Below are positions 26,361 to 35,221 of a stretch of 64,000 bases of DNA, piece by piece (the stretch's first letter is position 1; every line of letters begins with the position of its first letter). A program made the position numbers and the translations under genes. The notes beneath the pieces are model-generated. The model did not search any database. It was not told the DNA's origin and saw only the letters and a program-made list of their open reading frames with translations. This stretch comes from Oceanimonas marisflavi (GTDB taxonomy: Bacteria > Pseudomonadota > Gammaproteobacteria > Enterobacterales > Aeromonadaceae), in NCBI RefSeq assembly GCF_003049725.1, contig NZ_QAGM01000001.1, positions 62,001-126,000 on the forward strand, written 5' to 3'.

Positions 26361-26891
26361 TTACAGCGGGCTCACTTCAAACAGGCCGTAATCGCAACCG
26401 GTCTGGGCGCCGCTCTGGGTCTGGCGGGCCTGGGTGCGCACCGGGTAGCCCAGGCTTCGGGCGATCTGATCCATGGCGCCGGCAAACCAGCCGGTGAACA
26501 TGTAATCCACCATGCGATCCACCTTGCCGTACTGATACACAAAGGCGGAGTGATCCAGGCGAACCCGGGCGGTGCCGGCGGCAATGTCCAGCTGCTCGAT
26601 AGTGAACAGGCCCCAGCCACGCTGGGACAGACGCTTCATGTAGTGCTCAAACACGGCGTCGCCGCTGATGCCATGGCACTCGGCCTCTTTTTCACACCAG
26701 TGCCAGGCCGACTTGTAGCCGGCCTTGTACAGGATCTCTGCATAGCGCTCCGGGCCCAGCTCTTCCTCGATGGCCATGTGGTTGTTCACAAAGAAGTGAC
26801 GCGGCACATAGAGCATGGGCAGGGCGTCTGTGGTCCACACGCCGGTGCTGGCGTCCACTTCAATCGGCATTTCGGGTTCATGTACTGACAT
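26361..26891 (-). CDS. DUF5943 protein of the dgc operon
   Basis: This 176-residue protein is always found near dgcA in betaine-degrading Pseudomonas-like gene clusters (family knowledge). It begins MSVHEPEMPIEVDASTG, has a helical segment around FVNNHMAIEEELGPERYAEILYKAG and ends with two conserved stretches (SAFVYQYG, YMFTGWFAGAM). The fold resembles small-molecule-binding V4R-like domains. The role is unknown, possibly an accessory factor for the demethylase. It lies 32 nt downstream of the dipeptidase gene. Confidence 0.75.
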   Translation of the reverse strand: MSVHEPEMPIEVDASTGVWTTDALPMLYVPRHFFVNNHMAIEEELGPERYAEILYKAGYKSAWHWCEKEAECHGISGDAVFEHYMKRLSQRGWGLFTIEQLDIAAGTARVRLDHSAFVYQYGKVDRMVDYMFTGWFAGAMDQIARSLGYPVRTQARQTQSGAQTGCDYGLFEVSPL

Positions 26892-26923
26892 GGTTGTTTC
26901 TCCCTTGCTTCCTTAAATTCTGC

Positions 26924-27904
26924 TTATTCGCCCCAGACGTCCTTGAGCACACGAACCCAGTTGCCGCCCATGATCTTCTCCACCAGACGCGGGGAGTAAC
27001 CGTTGCGCAGCAGGGCCTCGGTGAGGTTGGGGAATTCACCTATGGTGCGAATGCCTTCGGGGTTGATGATTTCGCCAAAGCGGGTCAGGCGGCGGGCATA
27101 GCCCTTGTCGTGAGTGAGCCACTCGAAAAAGTTCTGATCGTGCCCCTGGGTAAAGTCGGTGCCGATGCCGATGGCGTCTTCACCCACCAGATCCAGCACA
27201 TAGCCAATGGCTTCGACGTAGTCGTCGACGGTGGACTCAATGCCTTTCTTCAGGAAGGGGGCAAACATGGTCACACCCACAAAGCCGCCATGCTCGGCGA
27301 TGAAACGCAGCTCGGCGTCCGACTTGTTGCGCGGATGGTCCTTCAGGCCGGCGGGCAGGCAGTGGGAATAGCACACCGGCTTTTTGGACTCGAGGATCAC
27401 CTCTTCCGAGGTTTTGGCGCCCACATGGGACAGATCGCACATGATGCCGACCCGGTTCATTTCGGCCACCACCTCGCGGCCAAAACCGGACAGACCGCCG
27501 TCGCGCTCATAGCAGCCGGTGCCCACCAGGTTCTGGGTGTTGTAGGCCATCTGTACGATGCCCACACCCAGCTGCTTGAAGATTTCCACGTAACCGAGCT
27601 GATCTTCAAAGGCATGGGCGTTCTGGAAACCGAGAATAATGCCGGTGCGGCCTTCTTCCTTGGCGGACAGAATGTCGGCGGTGGTGCGCACCGGACGGAT
27701 CAGATCGCCGTGCTCCTGATAAAAGCGATTGAACTCGGCGATGTTATTCACCGTGGCCTGAAACCCCTCCCACACCGACACGGTGCAGTTGGCGGCGGTG
27801 AGCCCGCCCCGGCGCATGTCTTCAAACAGTTCGCGCCCCCAGTTGGCGATAATGAGGCCGTCGATCACGATGGCCTGATTGTGTACTTCTGCTGCGTTGT
27901 GCAT
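26924..27904 (-). CDS. Membrane dipeptidase (renal dipeptidase family M19)
   Basis: This 326-residue zinc hydrolase of family M19 has NAHAFEDQLG, LSHVGAKTSEEVI, the metal motif PVCYSHC and GIGTDFTQGHDQNFFEWL. It heads the DUF5943-dgcA-dgcB-etf operon, as in Pseudomonas, where its physiological substrate is unknown. The ATG at 27904 (MHNAAEVHNQAIVIDG) has GGAAGGG upstream and is preferred to a start 15 codons higher. Confidence 0.85.
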   Translation of the reverse strand: MHNAAEVHNQAIVIDGLIIANWGRELFEDMRRGGLTAANCTVSVWEGFQATVNNIAEFNRFYQEHGDLIRPVRTTADILSAKEEGRTGIILGFQNAHAFEDQLGYVEIFKQLGVGIVQMAYNTQNLVGTGCYERDGGLSGFGREVVAEMNRVGIMCDLSHVGAKTSEEVILESKKPVCYSHCLPAGLKDHPRNKSDAELRFIAEHGGFVGVTMFAPFLKKGIESTVDDYVEAIGYVLDLVGEDAIGIGTDFTQGHDQNFFEWLTHDKGYARRLTRFGEIINPEGIRTIGEFPNLTEALLRNGYSPRLVEKIMGGNWVRVLKDVWGE

Positions 27905-27993
27905 AGCCTGCCCTTCCCTGCATTCGGTTAGCGGTGACACCTGGTTCACCGGATTCAGGGGCAGTCTATCCCGCGCTTATGGGCGCGCTGTGG

Positions 27994-28004
27994 CTGAAAA
28001 CGAC
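27994..28004 (-). promoter_or_regulatory. GTCGTTTTCAG box upstream of the dipeptidase-dgc operon
   Basis: Read in the gene direction this 11-mer is GTCGTTTTCAG and lies 89 nt before the start codon. The identical 11-mer, in the same orientation to its gene, precedes gbcA and gbcB at nearly the same distance. It is a candidate operator or activator site for the betaine regulon. Confidence 0.55.
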
Positions 28005-28066
28005 AGAGGCATAGTTAAAAGCGTCACCTGTCATACCTTGTGACTTACCAGCAGGCTGCTACTTAC

Positions 28067-28157
28067 TGTAGGCGCCACTTCAGTTGGCGCAGACTCACAG
28101 ACAAAGATCTCTTCAAGGCCTGTTGTACAGGCCCTGCCGGCTAAAGCGGCAGCTACA
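28067..28157. repeat. REP/BIME-type repeat
   Basis: The left arm TGTAGGCGCCACTTCAGTTGGCGC and the right arm CTGCCGGCTAAAGCGGCAGC (as regions) form the two ends of a BIME, the same family as the copies at 40412-40501, 43347-43423 and 43913-44341. Confidence 0.7.
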
Positions 28158-28165
28158 AAAAGAGT

Positions 28166-28204
28166 CAAAAAGCAACAAGCCCCGCACTGCGGGGCTTGTT
28201 GCTT
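28166..28204 (-). terminator. Terminator of gbdR
   Basis: A 14-bp perfect stem (AAGCAACAAGCCCC / GGGGCTTGTTGCTT) with a 7-nt loop ends in TTTTTGAC on the minus strand, 18 nt after the gbdR stop. Confidence 0.9.
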
Positions 28205-28221
28205 ATAAAGTGTCAGAGCAG

Positions 28222-29274
28222 TTACAGGATCACAGACGCAAAGGTGGGCTCACTGCGTGCCGTCTCGAGCCGGGCGCTGAAGTCCGTTTTGGGCATCACC
28301 GGAACCGCTTCTGCCGCCCTGGGCATGGGGCGGCTGCAGCGATCGTCCCGGGGAGGAACGCCAAAACATTCGCGGTAGCACTTGCTGAAATGGGGCATGG
28401 ACACAAAACCGCAGGCGGTGGCGATATCGATGATCGCCATCGAGGTCTGGCGCAGCAGCTGGCGGGCCCGCTTCAGCCGCAGGTTGAGATAGTAACGGGA
28501 CGGCGAGCACTTCACATGACGCTGAAACAGCCGCTCTACCTGACGGCGCGACAGCCCCACATAGTGCGCCAGCTCGTCCAGGGTAATGGGCTCTTCCAGG
28601 TTGGCTTCCATCAGTGCCACCACCTCCGCCAGCTTGGGCTGGGCCGGCCCAACCAGGTGGCGCAGCAAGACTTTCTGCTCTTCCTGGCCATCACGAATGC
28701 GCTCGCACAGGAACATGTCGCAAATGGCGGTGCTGAGGGCGCTGGAATGCTCCTTTTCGATCAGGTGCATGATCATGTCCATGGGGGCCGTACCGCCGCT
28801 GCTGGTCAGCCGGTCCCGATCGATGCAATACAGGGCATTACTGGTTTCAAAACGGGGAAAAGCCTCCTTGAAGGCGGCCATGTATTCCCAGTGAATGGTA
28901 CAGCGGTAACCCTCGAGCACACCGGCATCGGCCAGCAGGTAGCTGCCGGTGCACACGGCGCCCAGCTTGACCTTGCGATGGGACAACTGCTGCAGCCAGG
29001 CTCGCAACTGGCGGCTGCGGGCATTGGCCACCCCCACCCCGCCGCACAGCAGCATCATGTCGAGGTGGCCACAGTCGTGAATGGCATGATCAGGCGTCAC
29101 CAGCATGCCGTCACTGGCCCGCACCGGCTGACCGGTTTCGGTCAGCATCACCCACTCATACAGGTTCTTTCCCGACAGCTGGTTGGCCATGCGCAGCGGC
29201 TCAATGGCCGATGCCAGGGAAATCATGGTGAAGTTGTCTACCAACAGAAAACCGACGCGTTGTGGCTGGCTCAT
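28222..29274 (-). CDS. gbdR: GlxA-type AraC regulator of betaine catabolism (GbdR)
   Basis: This 350-residue protein combines an N-terminal DJ-1/PfpI-like domain (about 1-190: VGFLLVDNFTMISLASAIEPLRMANQLSG, LGAVCTGSYLLADAGVLEG) with a C-terminal AraC double HTH (about 230-335: LDELAHYVGLSRRQVERLFQRHVKCSPSRYYLNLRL, IIDIATACGFVSMPHFSKCYR). GbdR activates genes for betaine and dimethylglycine catabolism in response to those compounds. Its position beside the dgc operon and a BCCT gene supports the name. The ATG at 29274 (MSQPQRVG) is chosen over higher ones from family starts and the GGAGC site upstream. Confidence 0.88.
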   Translation of the reverse strand: MSQPQRVGFLLVDNFTMISLASAIEPLRMANQLSGKNLYEWVMLTETGQPVRASDGMLVTPDHAIHDCGHLDMMLLCGGVGVANARSRQLRAWLQQLSHRKVKLGAVCTGSYLLADAGVLEGYRCTIHWEYMAAFKEAFPRFETSNALYCIDRDRLTSSGGTAPMDMIMHLIEKEHSSALSTAICDMFLCERIRDGQEEQKVLLRHLVGPAQPKLAEVVALMEANLEEPITLDELAHYVGLSRRQVERLFQRHVKCSPSRYYLNLRLKRARQLLRQTSMAIIDIATACGFVSMPHFSKCYRECFGVPPRDDRCSRPMPRAAEAVPVMPKTDFSARLETARSEPTFASVIL

Positions 29275-29326
29275 TGCTCTTGCTCCTGGTCCCTGTGCGG
29301 TCGCATTCGGGATCCCTGCATATATG

Positions 29327-29334
29327 ATTGCGAC
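29327..29334. promoter_or_regulatory. ATTGCGAC box upstream of gbdR
   Basis: A single ATTGCGAC lies 53 nt before the gbdR start, in a strongly AT-rich 29340-29590 stretch that holds no gene I can see. Paired copies of this box occur before two BCCT genes and the hydrolase operon. It may be an autoregulatory GbdR site (inference). Confidence 0.4.
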
Positions 29335-29594
29335 ATTCAATAAAGTGGCATTTACATAACAAATGCACTCATTAACAAAACATATAACATAAACTTAACC
29401 TTTGACCAGCCATATCCCTTCTGATTTTAGGGGCTCAGTCACAGTTTGCATGAAGGCGCACATAATTAACCTTTTACTCATATAGAAGGCCCCCGCAAAC
29501 CCGGGCATCACTCTCTAAAATATCTTTTGGCTACAAATGGTTATGACAGAAAGTTAAGGAAGTGAAAAATTTCCCTTTAAATACATATAAATAT

Positions 29595-29626
29595 AAAAAA
29601 ACCGCCGGTTAACGGCGGTTTTTTGC
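29595..29626 (-). terminator. Bidirectional terminator of the BCCT gene
   Basis: AAAAAACCGCCG and CGGCGGTTTTTT form a strong stem with a 5-nt loop, 52 nt beyond the BCCT stop, with T-runs on both strands. Confidence 0.88.
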
Positions 29627-29677
29627 TTTTATTTCAGTTGAAAATAACCCGTAGTGAAAGCGCTGCTCTCCCCTGAC

Positions 29678-31276
29678 TCACGACACCGGCGGAACCTGGG
29701 GGTCTACCGTTACCGGCGCCCCGACGGGGACTTCCTGATGCAGCGCCCGGTACAGGCCCCACATCATCACCAGAATAACGAACGAGAAGGGAAAGGCGGC
29801 GATAATGGCCGCAGTCTGCACGGCCTTGAGGCCGCCGGCCAGCATCAGGATGGCCGCCACCGCCGCTACCGCCATGCTCCACAATACCCGCTGACTGCGA
29901 GGCGGATGTTCATTGCCCAGCGACAGTATGGTGGTCACCACCAGGGTGCCGGAGTCGGCCGAAGTGATAAAGTAGAGCGCCACCAGCACGGTGGCCAGCA
30001 CGGAAGCCAGTGTCCCCATCACACCGCCATCCAGCAGAGACAGGGTCGTATACAGCGATGAGGTGACGTCTTCAGCCACCGCAGTCACAATACCCGCCTG
30101 CCCCACGGCCGCGACCGCTTCTCCGGCCGCATTGGTGACCGTATGGGTCAGCTCCAGATACAGGGCCGAGCCGCCAAACAGGGTGAGCCAGAGCAGGCCC
30201 AGCAGGGTCGGCACCAGCAGCACGCCACAGATAAACTCGCGGATGGTACGGCCTTTGGAGATCCGGGCGATAAACATGCCGACAAAGGGCGACCAGGACA
30301 TCCACCAGGCCCAGTAGAATACCGTCCACCAGGACTGCCACTGGCTGTCTTTGGTGGCATCGGTCCAGGTGCTCAGGCCCACCACATGGGTCAGGTAGTC
30401 ACCGAGACCCTGCACATAACTCAGCAACAGATAGCGAGTGGGGCCGTAAACCAGCAGGAACAACAGGATGGCGGCGCTCAACCACATGTTGGCCACCGAC
30501 AGCCATTTTACACCCCGGCCCAGGCCGGACAGCACCGACAGGGTGGCAATCAGCGAGATCACCGCGATCAGGATCAGCTGGTTGCTGGTGCTGACTTCCA
30601 TGCCAAACAGGTGATTCAGGCCGGTATTGATCTGGGAAACCCCGAAACCGAGAGACGTCGCCACCCCGAAGATGGTGCCGAATACCGCCAGGGTATCGGC
30701 GGAATGCCCCATCCAGCCGTAGATGCGCTTGCCAATCAGCGGGTAAAGCGCAGAGCGGATGGTCAGGGGCAAGCCTTTGCGGTAGGAAAAGTAAGCCAGC
30801 GACAGACCCACCACCACATAAATGGCCCAGGGATGCAGGCCCCAGTGAAAAAAGGTGATACGCATGGCCACTTCGGCCGCTTCCGGCGTCAGCCCCTCGG
30901 TAATAAAGGGATTGCTCTGAAAGTGATAGATGGGCTCGGCAATGGCCCAGAACACCAGGCCGATGCCCATGCCGGCACTGAACAGCATGGCAAACCAGGA
31001 AAACAGGCTGTATTCCGGGCGGGAGTCATCGTCTCCCAGGCGTAAGGTGCCAAAACGGCTGAAAGCCAGTACCACACAGAACGCCAGCATCAAGGTCAGA
31101 ATGGCAATGTAATACCATTTGAAGTTGTTGATGAGGTAACCCGAGATGCCTTCAAACAGGGTAGCGGCCCCCTCGGGATACAAGGCGCCTCCCAGTACAA
31201 ACAGGGTAACGATAATCATGGAACTGATCGTCGCCGCCGGGTTCATTCCTTTAAAAAGTCCATCTTTGCCAACCAT
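29678..31276 (-). CDS. BCCT-family betaine/choline/carnitine transporter
   Basis: This 532-residue BCCT transporter has about 12 membrane helices. The family marks GMGIGLVFWAIAEPIYHF (TM4 region) and WTVFYWAWWMSWSPFVGMFIARISKGRTIREF (TM8) are clear. Typical length is about 500-540. The ATG at 31276 (MVGKDGLF) is chosen because homologues begin just before the first helix; the frame stays open 96 codons higher but that stretch has regulatory palindromes and poor protein character. It neighbours gbdR, so glycine betaine or choline is the likely substrate, sodium- or proton-driven. This inference comes from context. Confidence 0.85.
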   Translation of the reverse strand: MVGKDGLFKGMNPAATISSMIIVTLFVLGGALYPEGAATLFEGISGYLINNFKWYYIAILTLMLAFCVVLAFSRFGTLRLGDDDSRPEYSLFSWFAMLFSAGMGIGLVFWAIAEPIYHFQSNPFITEGLTPEAAEVAMRITFFHWGLHPWAIYVVVGLSLAYFSYRKGLPLTIRSALYPLIGKRIYGWMGHSADTLAVFGTIFGVATSLGFGVSQINTGLNHLFGMEVSTSNQLILIAVISLIATLSVLSGLGRGVKWLSVANMWLSAAILLFLLVYGPTRYLLLSYVQGLGDYLTHVVGLSTWTDATKDSQWQSWWTVFYWAWWMSWSPFVGMFIARISKGRTIREFICGVLLVPTLLGLLWLTLFGGSALYLELTHTVTNAAGEAVAAVGQAGIVTAVAEDVTSSLYTTLSLLDGGVMGTLASVLATVLVALYFITSADSGTLVVTTILSLGNEHPPRSQRVLWSMAVAAVAAILMLAGGLKAVQTAAIIAAFPFSFVILVMMWGLYRALHQEVPVGAPVTVDPQVPPVS

Positions 31277-31495
31277 AGCAAGAGATCTCCGTCGGATAGA
31301 TAGTGGGTCAGTCGCGGCCGGGGCCGGGCTCGGCTCAAGCACGGCTCCGGTCGCGACTGCGGTTGATGACCGGGCGCTCAGGGCGCCCACCGGTGCAATA
31401 CCGTTCCCTATCTCAACAGCTAACGGCTGGTTGAAACTTCTCCAATGCGACACCCTGTTAACCAGTTCCGCCTCGAACGTCATATTCTGTTTTGA

Positions 31496-31514
31496 TTGCG
31501 ACAGCATGTCGCAA
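31496..31514. promoter_or_regulatory. Perfect palindrome TTGCGACA-gca-TGTCGCAA upstream of a BCCT gene
   Basis: This 8+3+8 palindrome lies about 220 nt before the BCCT start. It is the best-formed copy of the TTGCGAC motif seen before other osmolyte genes in the window and is probably the operator of an AraC/GlxA-type regulator such as GbdR or CdhR. The rest of 31277-31495 holds no convincing gene. Confidence 0.5.
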
Positions 31515-31591
31515 ATTTGTCTTGATTGAGGAGAGTTTGAGCAGATGCTGAATGCTGCAGCCATTAATAGCGGCTGGCAAAATGGAGCAAG

Positions 31592-31615
31592 GTAGCCCGA
31601 GATAACCCGGGCTAC
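31592..31615 (-). terminator. Terminator of the carnitine operon
   Basis: GTAGCCCG and CGGGCTAC pair with an 8-nt loop, 37 nt past the carnitine dehydrogenase stop, followed on the minus strand by a weak T-rich stretch (CTTGCTCCATTTT). A GGGGC/GCCCC hairpin precedes it. Confidence 0.55.
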
Positions 31616-31651
31616 TGAAAAGGGGCCATTACCCGCCCCTATGTGGGTGTT

Positions 31652-32617
31652 TTACCGACGAATACCGTGCTCTTCCCGGTATTCCTTCAGCGTCTGCATA
31701 ATGCGGATCAGACAGTCGTCACGCTCCTGGATCAGTTCATTAATCGAGGCGCCATTGGCCTGGCTCAGACAGCCGGCCACCATGTCTTCCTTGAGCTGGG
31801 AGGTCAGTTCGGGGGCCTCCAGCCGGGTCCAGGGCTCCTTCAGCGATTCCTCGAAATGGTCCAGCAGGTGCGCCATGCCGCCCTGACCGCCACCCAGGTG
31901 GTAGGTCAGGCAGTGCCCCATAATGGCCCAGCGCAGACCCGGGCCGTAGGCGATGGCCTTGTCGATATCCTCCACCGAGCATTCCTTGTTGGCCACCATA
32001 TGCAGTGCCTCACGCCACAGGGCCTCCTGCAGACGGTTGCCGATAAAGCCCGGCAGCTCCCTGTCCATCTTGGCCACCTGCTTCTCGATGGCTTCGTAGA
32101 AGTCAGCGGTCCAGTCCACCACTTCCTGACTGGTGCGCTTGCCGCCGCAAACTTCACAGAAAGGCACCAGATAGGGCGGGTTGAACGGATGGCCAACAAC
32201 AAAGCGATCTGCGTTTTGCACATCGACGGCCATGTCGGTCATGGCAAACCCGGAGGTGCTGGAAATAATCACCACTTCGGGCGGCGCCAGCCGATCGAGC
32301 TCGGCAAACAGGGCGCGCTTGGCATCGAGATTTTCCGGCGTGCTTTCCTGGATTACCTCAACACGGTTAACCAGCTCTTCCAGGCTATCGGCAAAGTGCA
32401 GCCGCTCAGGGCTCGCGCCTTCGCGCAGGCCCAGCTTCTCCATGGTGGGCCAGATATGGTCCACCATTGCCAGCAGCTTTTCGCGGGCATTGGGGCCCGG
32501 GTCATAGGCGACCACGTCCATGCCCATTCTCAGAAAGTGCAGCGCCCAGGCACCGCCGATCACACCGGTACCAAGCACACCGGCCCGGGTAACTTCAGTG
32601 GGTAAGGGTCGATTCAT
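31652..32617 (-). CDS. L-carnitine 3-dehydrogenase
   Basis: This 321-residue NAD-dependent enzyme of the 3-hydroxyacyl-CoA dehydrogenase family has an N-terminal GVLGTGVIGGAWALHFL nucleotide motif, the catalytic-site strand VGHPFNPPYLVP and the helical C-terminal domain (ERDDCLIRIMQTLKEY). Carnitine dehydrogenase oxidises L-carnitine to 3-dehydrocarnitine. It lies 38 nt after the BKACE gene that uses that product, which decides the substrate over 3-hydroxybutyryl-CoA. Some homologues are fused to a thioesterase; here the thioesterase is a separate gene at 37464. Confidence 0.88.
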   Translation of the reverse strand: MNRPLPTEVTRAGVLGTGVIGGAWALHFLRMGMDVVAYDPGPNAREKLLAMVDHIWPTMEKLGLREGASPERLHFADSLEELVNRVEVIQESTPENLDAKRALFAELDRLAPPEVVIISSTSGFAMTDMAVDVQNADRFVVGHPFNPPYLVPFCEVCGGKRTSQEVVDWTADFYEAIEKQVAKMDRELPGFIGNRLQEALWREALHMVANKECSVEDIDKAIAYGPGLRWAIMGHCLTYHLGGGQGGMAHLLDHFEESLKEPWTRLEAPELTSQLKEDMVAGCLSQANGASINELIQERDDCLIRIMQTLKEYREEHGIRR

Positions 32618-32655
32618 TATCTTTGCTCCAAAATAAGGTTGCTTGCCGCCGAACG

Positions 32656-33546
32656 TTACTGGGTGCCACGCAGACGCAGCTTCTGACGGGCCTCGGCCGG
32701 GCTGAGTACCCGGGAGCCCATGCTCTCGACGATATTAACGGCGCGCTCCACCAGCTGGCCGTTGGTGGCAAACTGGCCCTTGCTCAGATACAGGTTGTCT
32801 TCCAGTCCGACGCGGATATGGCCGCCAAGCAGGGCAGACTGCGCCGCCCAGGGCAGCTGATTGCGGCCCAGTGCAAAGGCGGTCCAGTTGCTGTTGGCCG
32901 GCAGCATGTCCACCATGCCCTTGAGCAGGCTCAGCTCCGGTGGCGCGCCCCAGGGAATGCCCTGACAGATCTGGAACATGGCGTTATCGTCGATCAGCCC
33001 TTCTTTCATCATCTGCAGCGCAAACCAGAGGTTGCCGGTATCGAAGATTTCCAGCTCAACAGTCACGTCCAGCTGCTGAATGCGGGCCGCCGCCTTGCGC
33101 AACATGTCCGGGGTCGAGATATACACCAGATTGCTGTCACCGAAGTTGACCGAGCCGCAATCCAGGGTACAGATTTCGGGTTTCAGCTCCTCGATATGCA
33201 CCAGCCGCTCGAGGCCACCGACCAGGTCGGTTTCGGGGCAGAAAGCCGTGGGATCTTCCTCCGGGCCGATATAGAGATCGCCGCCCATGCCAGCGGTCAG
33301 ATTGATGATGACGTCGCAGTCAGCGGCACGCAGGCGTTCGCAGACTTCGGCATACAGATCCAGGCGCCGGGAACTCTGCCGGGTTTCCGGATCGCGTACG
33401 TGAATATGGGCGATGGCGGCGCCGGCGTTCCAGGCCTCGATGGCGGCATCGGCAATCTCTTTCGGGGTGACCGGTACATGGGGGCTGCGGTTGGCGGTAT
33501 CGGCAGCGCCGGTAACGGCGCAGGTAATAATTACGTCCTGATTCAT
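32656..33546 (-). CDS. BKACE family dehydrocarnitine-cleavage enzyme
   Basis: This 296-residue zinc enzyme of the BKACE (DUF849) family has the opening [18 protein letters not shown], the metal and substrate motif [14 protein letters not shown] and [11 protein letters not shown]. In carnitine catabolism this family converts 3-dehydrocarnitine plus acetyl-CoA to betainyl-CoA plus acetoacetate, and the thioesterase and acetoacetyl-CoA synthetase nearby would handle those products. The ATG at 33546 has an AGGAG site about 11 nt upstream. It is co-transcribed with the dehydrogenase (38-nt gap). Confidence 0.87.
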   Translation of the reverse strand: MNQDVIITCAVTGAADTANRSPHVPVTPKEIADAAIEAWNAGAAIAHIHVRDPETRQSSRRLDLYAEVCERLRAADCDVIINLTAGMGGDLYIGPEEDPTAFCPETDLVGGLERLVHIEELKPEICTLDCGSVNFGDSNLVYISTPDMLRKAAARIQQLDVTVELEIFDTGNLWFALQMMKEGLIDDNAMFQICQGIPWGAPPELSLLKGMVDMLPANSNWTAFALGRNQLPWAAQSALLGGHIRVGLEDNLYLSKGQFATNGQLVERAVNIVESMGSRVLSPAEARQKLRLRGTQ

Positions 33547-33637
33547 GCTGTTGCTCGCTCCTGTTGGAATACCGTTAAATGGGCGCGCAGAAGATGTGGT
33601 CTTCATTACGCCCTCGGTGGATGACTAAATTACTCGT

Positions 33638-33666
33638 CTGAAAACTCAACTTTTGCCTTTATTCGC
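33638..33666 (-). promoter_or_regulatory. 29-bp carnitine-operon motif upstream of the BKACE gene
   Basis: This block matches 36156-36184 at 24 of 29 positions. In gene orientation it ends TTTTCAG with GCGAATAAAGGCAAAAG on the upstream side, 91 nt before the start codon. It is a probable activator site of CdhR or GbdR. Confidence 0.55.
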
Positions 33667-33701
33667 ATTCATCTTGCTCAAATGCGCAAAACCTCGATGG
33701 C

Positions 33702-35099
33702 CTACCGGGCGAGCGTCTCCGCCGGCTGCCGGCTCATATGCTCCTGCCGAAGGCGCAACAGAAAGGCCACGCCCACGGTGAAGAGACCAAAGGCCACCGG
33801 AATGGCCGCCACCGAGATAAGGGTGAGAATGACCTTGAAGATGTCGCCATCCAGCCAGTTGATCACGATGGCCAGAGACGCCATGGCCACAATCCAGAAG
33901 GCACGGGAACGCTCTACCGTGAGCATTTCGCAGACCAGCCCGGCAGAATCGGAGCTGGTCACAAAGAACAGCAGAATATTGAGGGTCAGAATGAACGAGA
34001 GCACACCGTATTGATCGAGGCTGGCCATCAGGGCAAACACATCCTGAGCCTCCATTTCAAGCCCGCCCAGACCGAACACGGTGAACCAGAGGCAGGACAG
34101 CAGGCTCGGCATCAGCATTACACCCATCACCAGCTGACGCAGCGTACGTCCCTTCGAGATGCGGGCAATAAACACCCCGGTGAAAATAAACCAGCCATAC
34201 CAGGATGCTTCAAAGGCGTAGAGCCAGTCTGCCAGCCAGGCCTTGCGCTCGGGATCCCCCTGGCCGGTTTCGGTGGCCATGGCCGGGTAATTCCACAGGT
34301 AATCGGGCAGCAGGCGGGTAAAGGTGGAGAGTATCTCTCCCGGGCTGGTCAGCAGGAACACGCTGAACAGCAATACCAGGGCAAACAGGGTATTGTAGTT
34401 GCTCAGCCACTTAATGCCCCGGTTCAGGCCGGAAGCACTGGATGCAATGGCAAAGCCGGTCAGCACAATAATAATCAGCGTGGCGCTGACATCGACGCCC
34501 AGAAACTGGGCCAGACTCTGCTGCAGCGGCTCGGCCGCATAGGAAAAGGTCAGCGACAGGCCAATGACCGTCGACACTACCAGGCTCACCAGGTTCACTT
34601 TGCTGAGAAAACCACCGCCCAGCAGGGTTTCGGCGGGCTTGGCAATATTCAGGTTATACATGGCATGCGCAAAGAGCGCACCAATGGCAAGGTATCCGGC
34701 CCAGGCCAGCAATCCCCAGTGATTAAAGGCATAGAGCAGTGCCTGATCGGTGCTGTTGCCCGCTTCGACATGATAACGCGGCTCCAGTACTCCCCAGGTG
34801 ACCAGGCCGATGCCCATGCCGGTGGCAAACAGCATGCCCAGCCAGGACAAGGTCGAAAATTCCGGGGCTCCTTTGCCAAAGCGCAGGTTGCCCAACGGGG
34901 TCAGCATCAGCAGCACGAAGGCGACCGAAATGACAAAGGCGGGATAGGTAAAAATAAAGCCAAGGTTGCCAATGACGTTAAGTTTGATGGTATTGAGCAG
35001 CGCCTGAAAGGGCTCGGGGGCCAGTGCAGCAAAGCCGATAAGAACAATAATCGTCACCACGGTGGCGACGGTGGTGCTGAAGTTCCGCTTCATAAGCAT
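33702..35099 (-). CDS. BCCT-family transporter, carnitine-linked
   Basis: This 465-residue BCCT protein keeps GMGIGLVTWGVLEPRYHV and the TM8 segment YAFEASWYGWFIFTGVFIARISKGRTLRQL. It is shorter than usual (about 500) because the N- and C-terminal tails are reduced; the helix core is intact. In TM8 the common WWxSW tryptophan set is partly replaced (WYGWF), so substrate binding may differ from betaine carriers. It sits between the hydrolase gene and the BKACE gene, so carnitine or an acylcarnitine is the likely substrate (inference). Confidence 0.82.
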   Translation of the reverse strand: MLMKRNFSTTVATVVTIIVLIGFAALAPEPFQALLNTIKLNVIGNLGFIFTYPAFVISVAFVLLMLTPLGNLRFGKGAPEFSTLSWLGMLFATGMGIGLVTWGVLEPRYHVEAGNSTDQALLYAFNHWGLLAWAGYLAIGALFAHAMYNLNIAKPAETLLGGGFLSKVNLVSLVVSTVIGLSLTFSYAAEPLQQSLAQFLGVDVSATLIIIVLTGFAIASSASGLNRGIKWLSNYNTLFALVLLFSVFLLTSPGEILSTFTRLLPDYLWNYPAMATETGQGDPERKAWLADWLYAFEASWYGWFIFTGVFIARISKGRTLRQLVMGVMLMPSLLSCLWFTVFGLGGLEMEAQDVFALMASLDQYGVLSFILTLNILLFFVTSSDSAGLVCEMLTVERSRAFWIVAMASLAIVINWLDGDIFKVILTLISVAAIPVAFGLFTVGVAFLLRLRQEHMSRQPAETLAR

Positions 35100-35221
35100 C
35101 TTTCCTTGTGGTTGTGGTCACTCATGTGAACCTGGTTAATACCGTTCGTCGTTGAGGGGTCTCCTTGTCGAGCCCGCAAGAGGCCTGAGATGGGTAATAA
35201 GCCTTGAAAAACCGTAAGGGG

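Noticed and set aside
31277-31564. 96-codon N-terminal extension of the BCCT transporter
   Set aside because: The extension contains a regulatory palindrome, lacks transporter-like sequence, and homologues begin near 31276.
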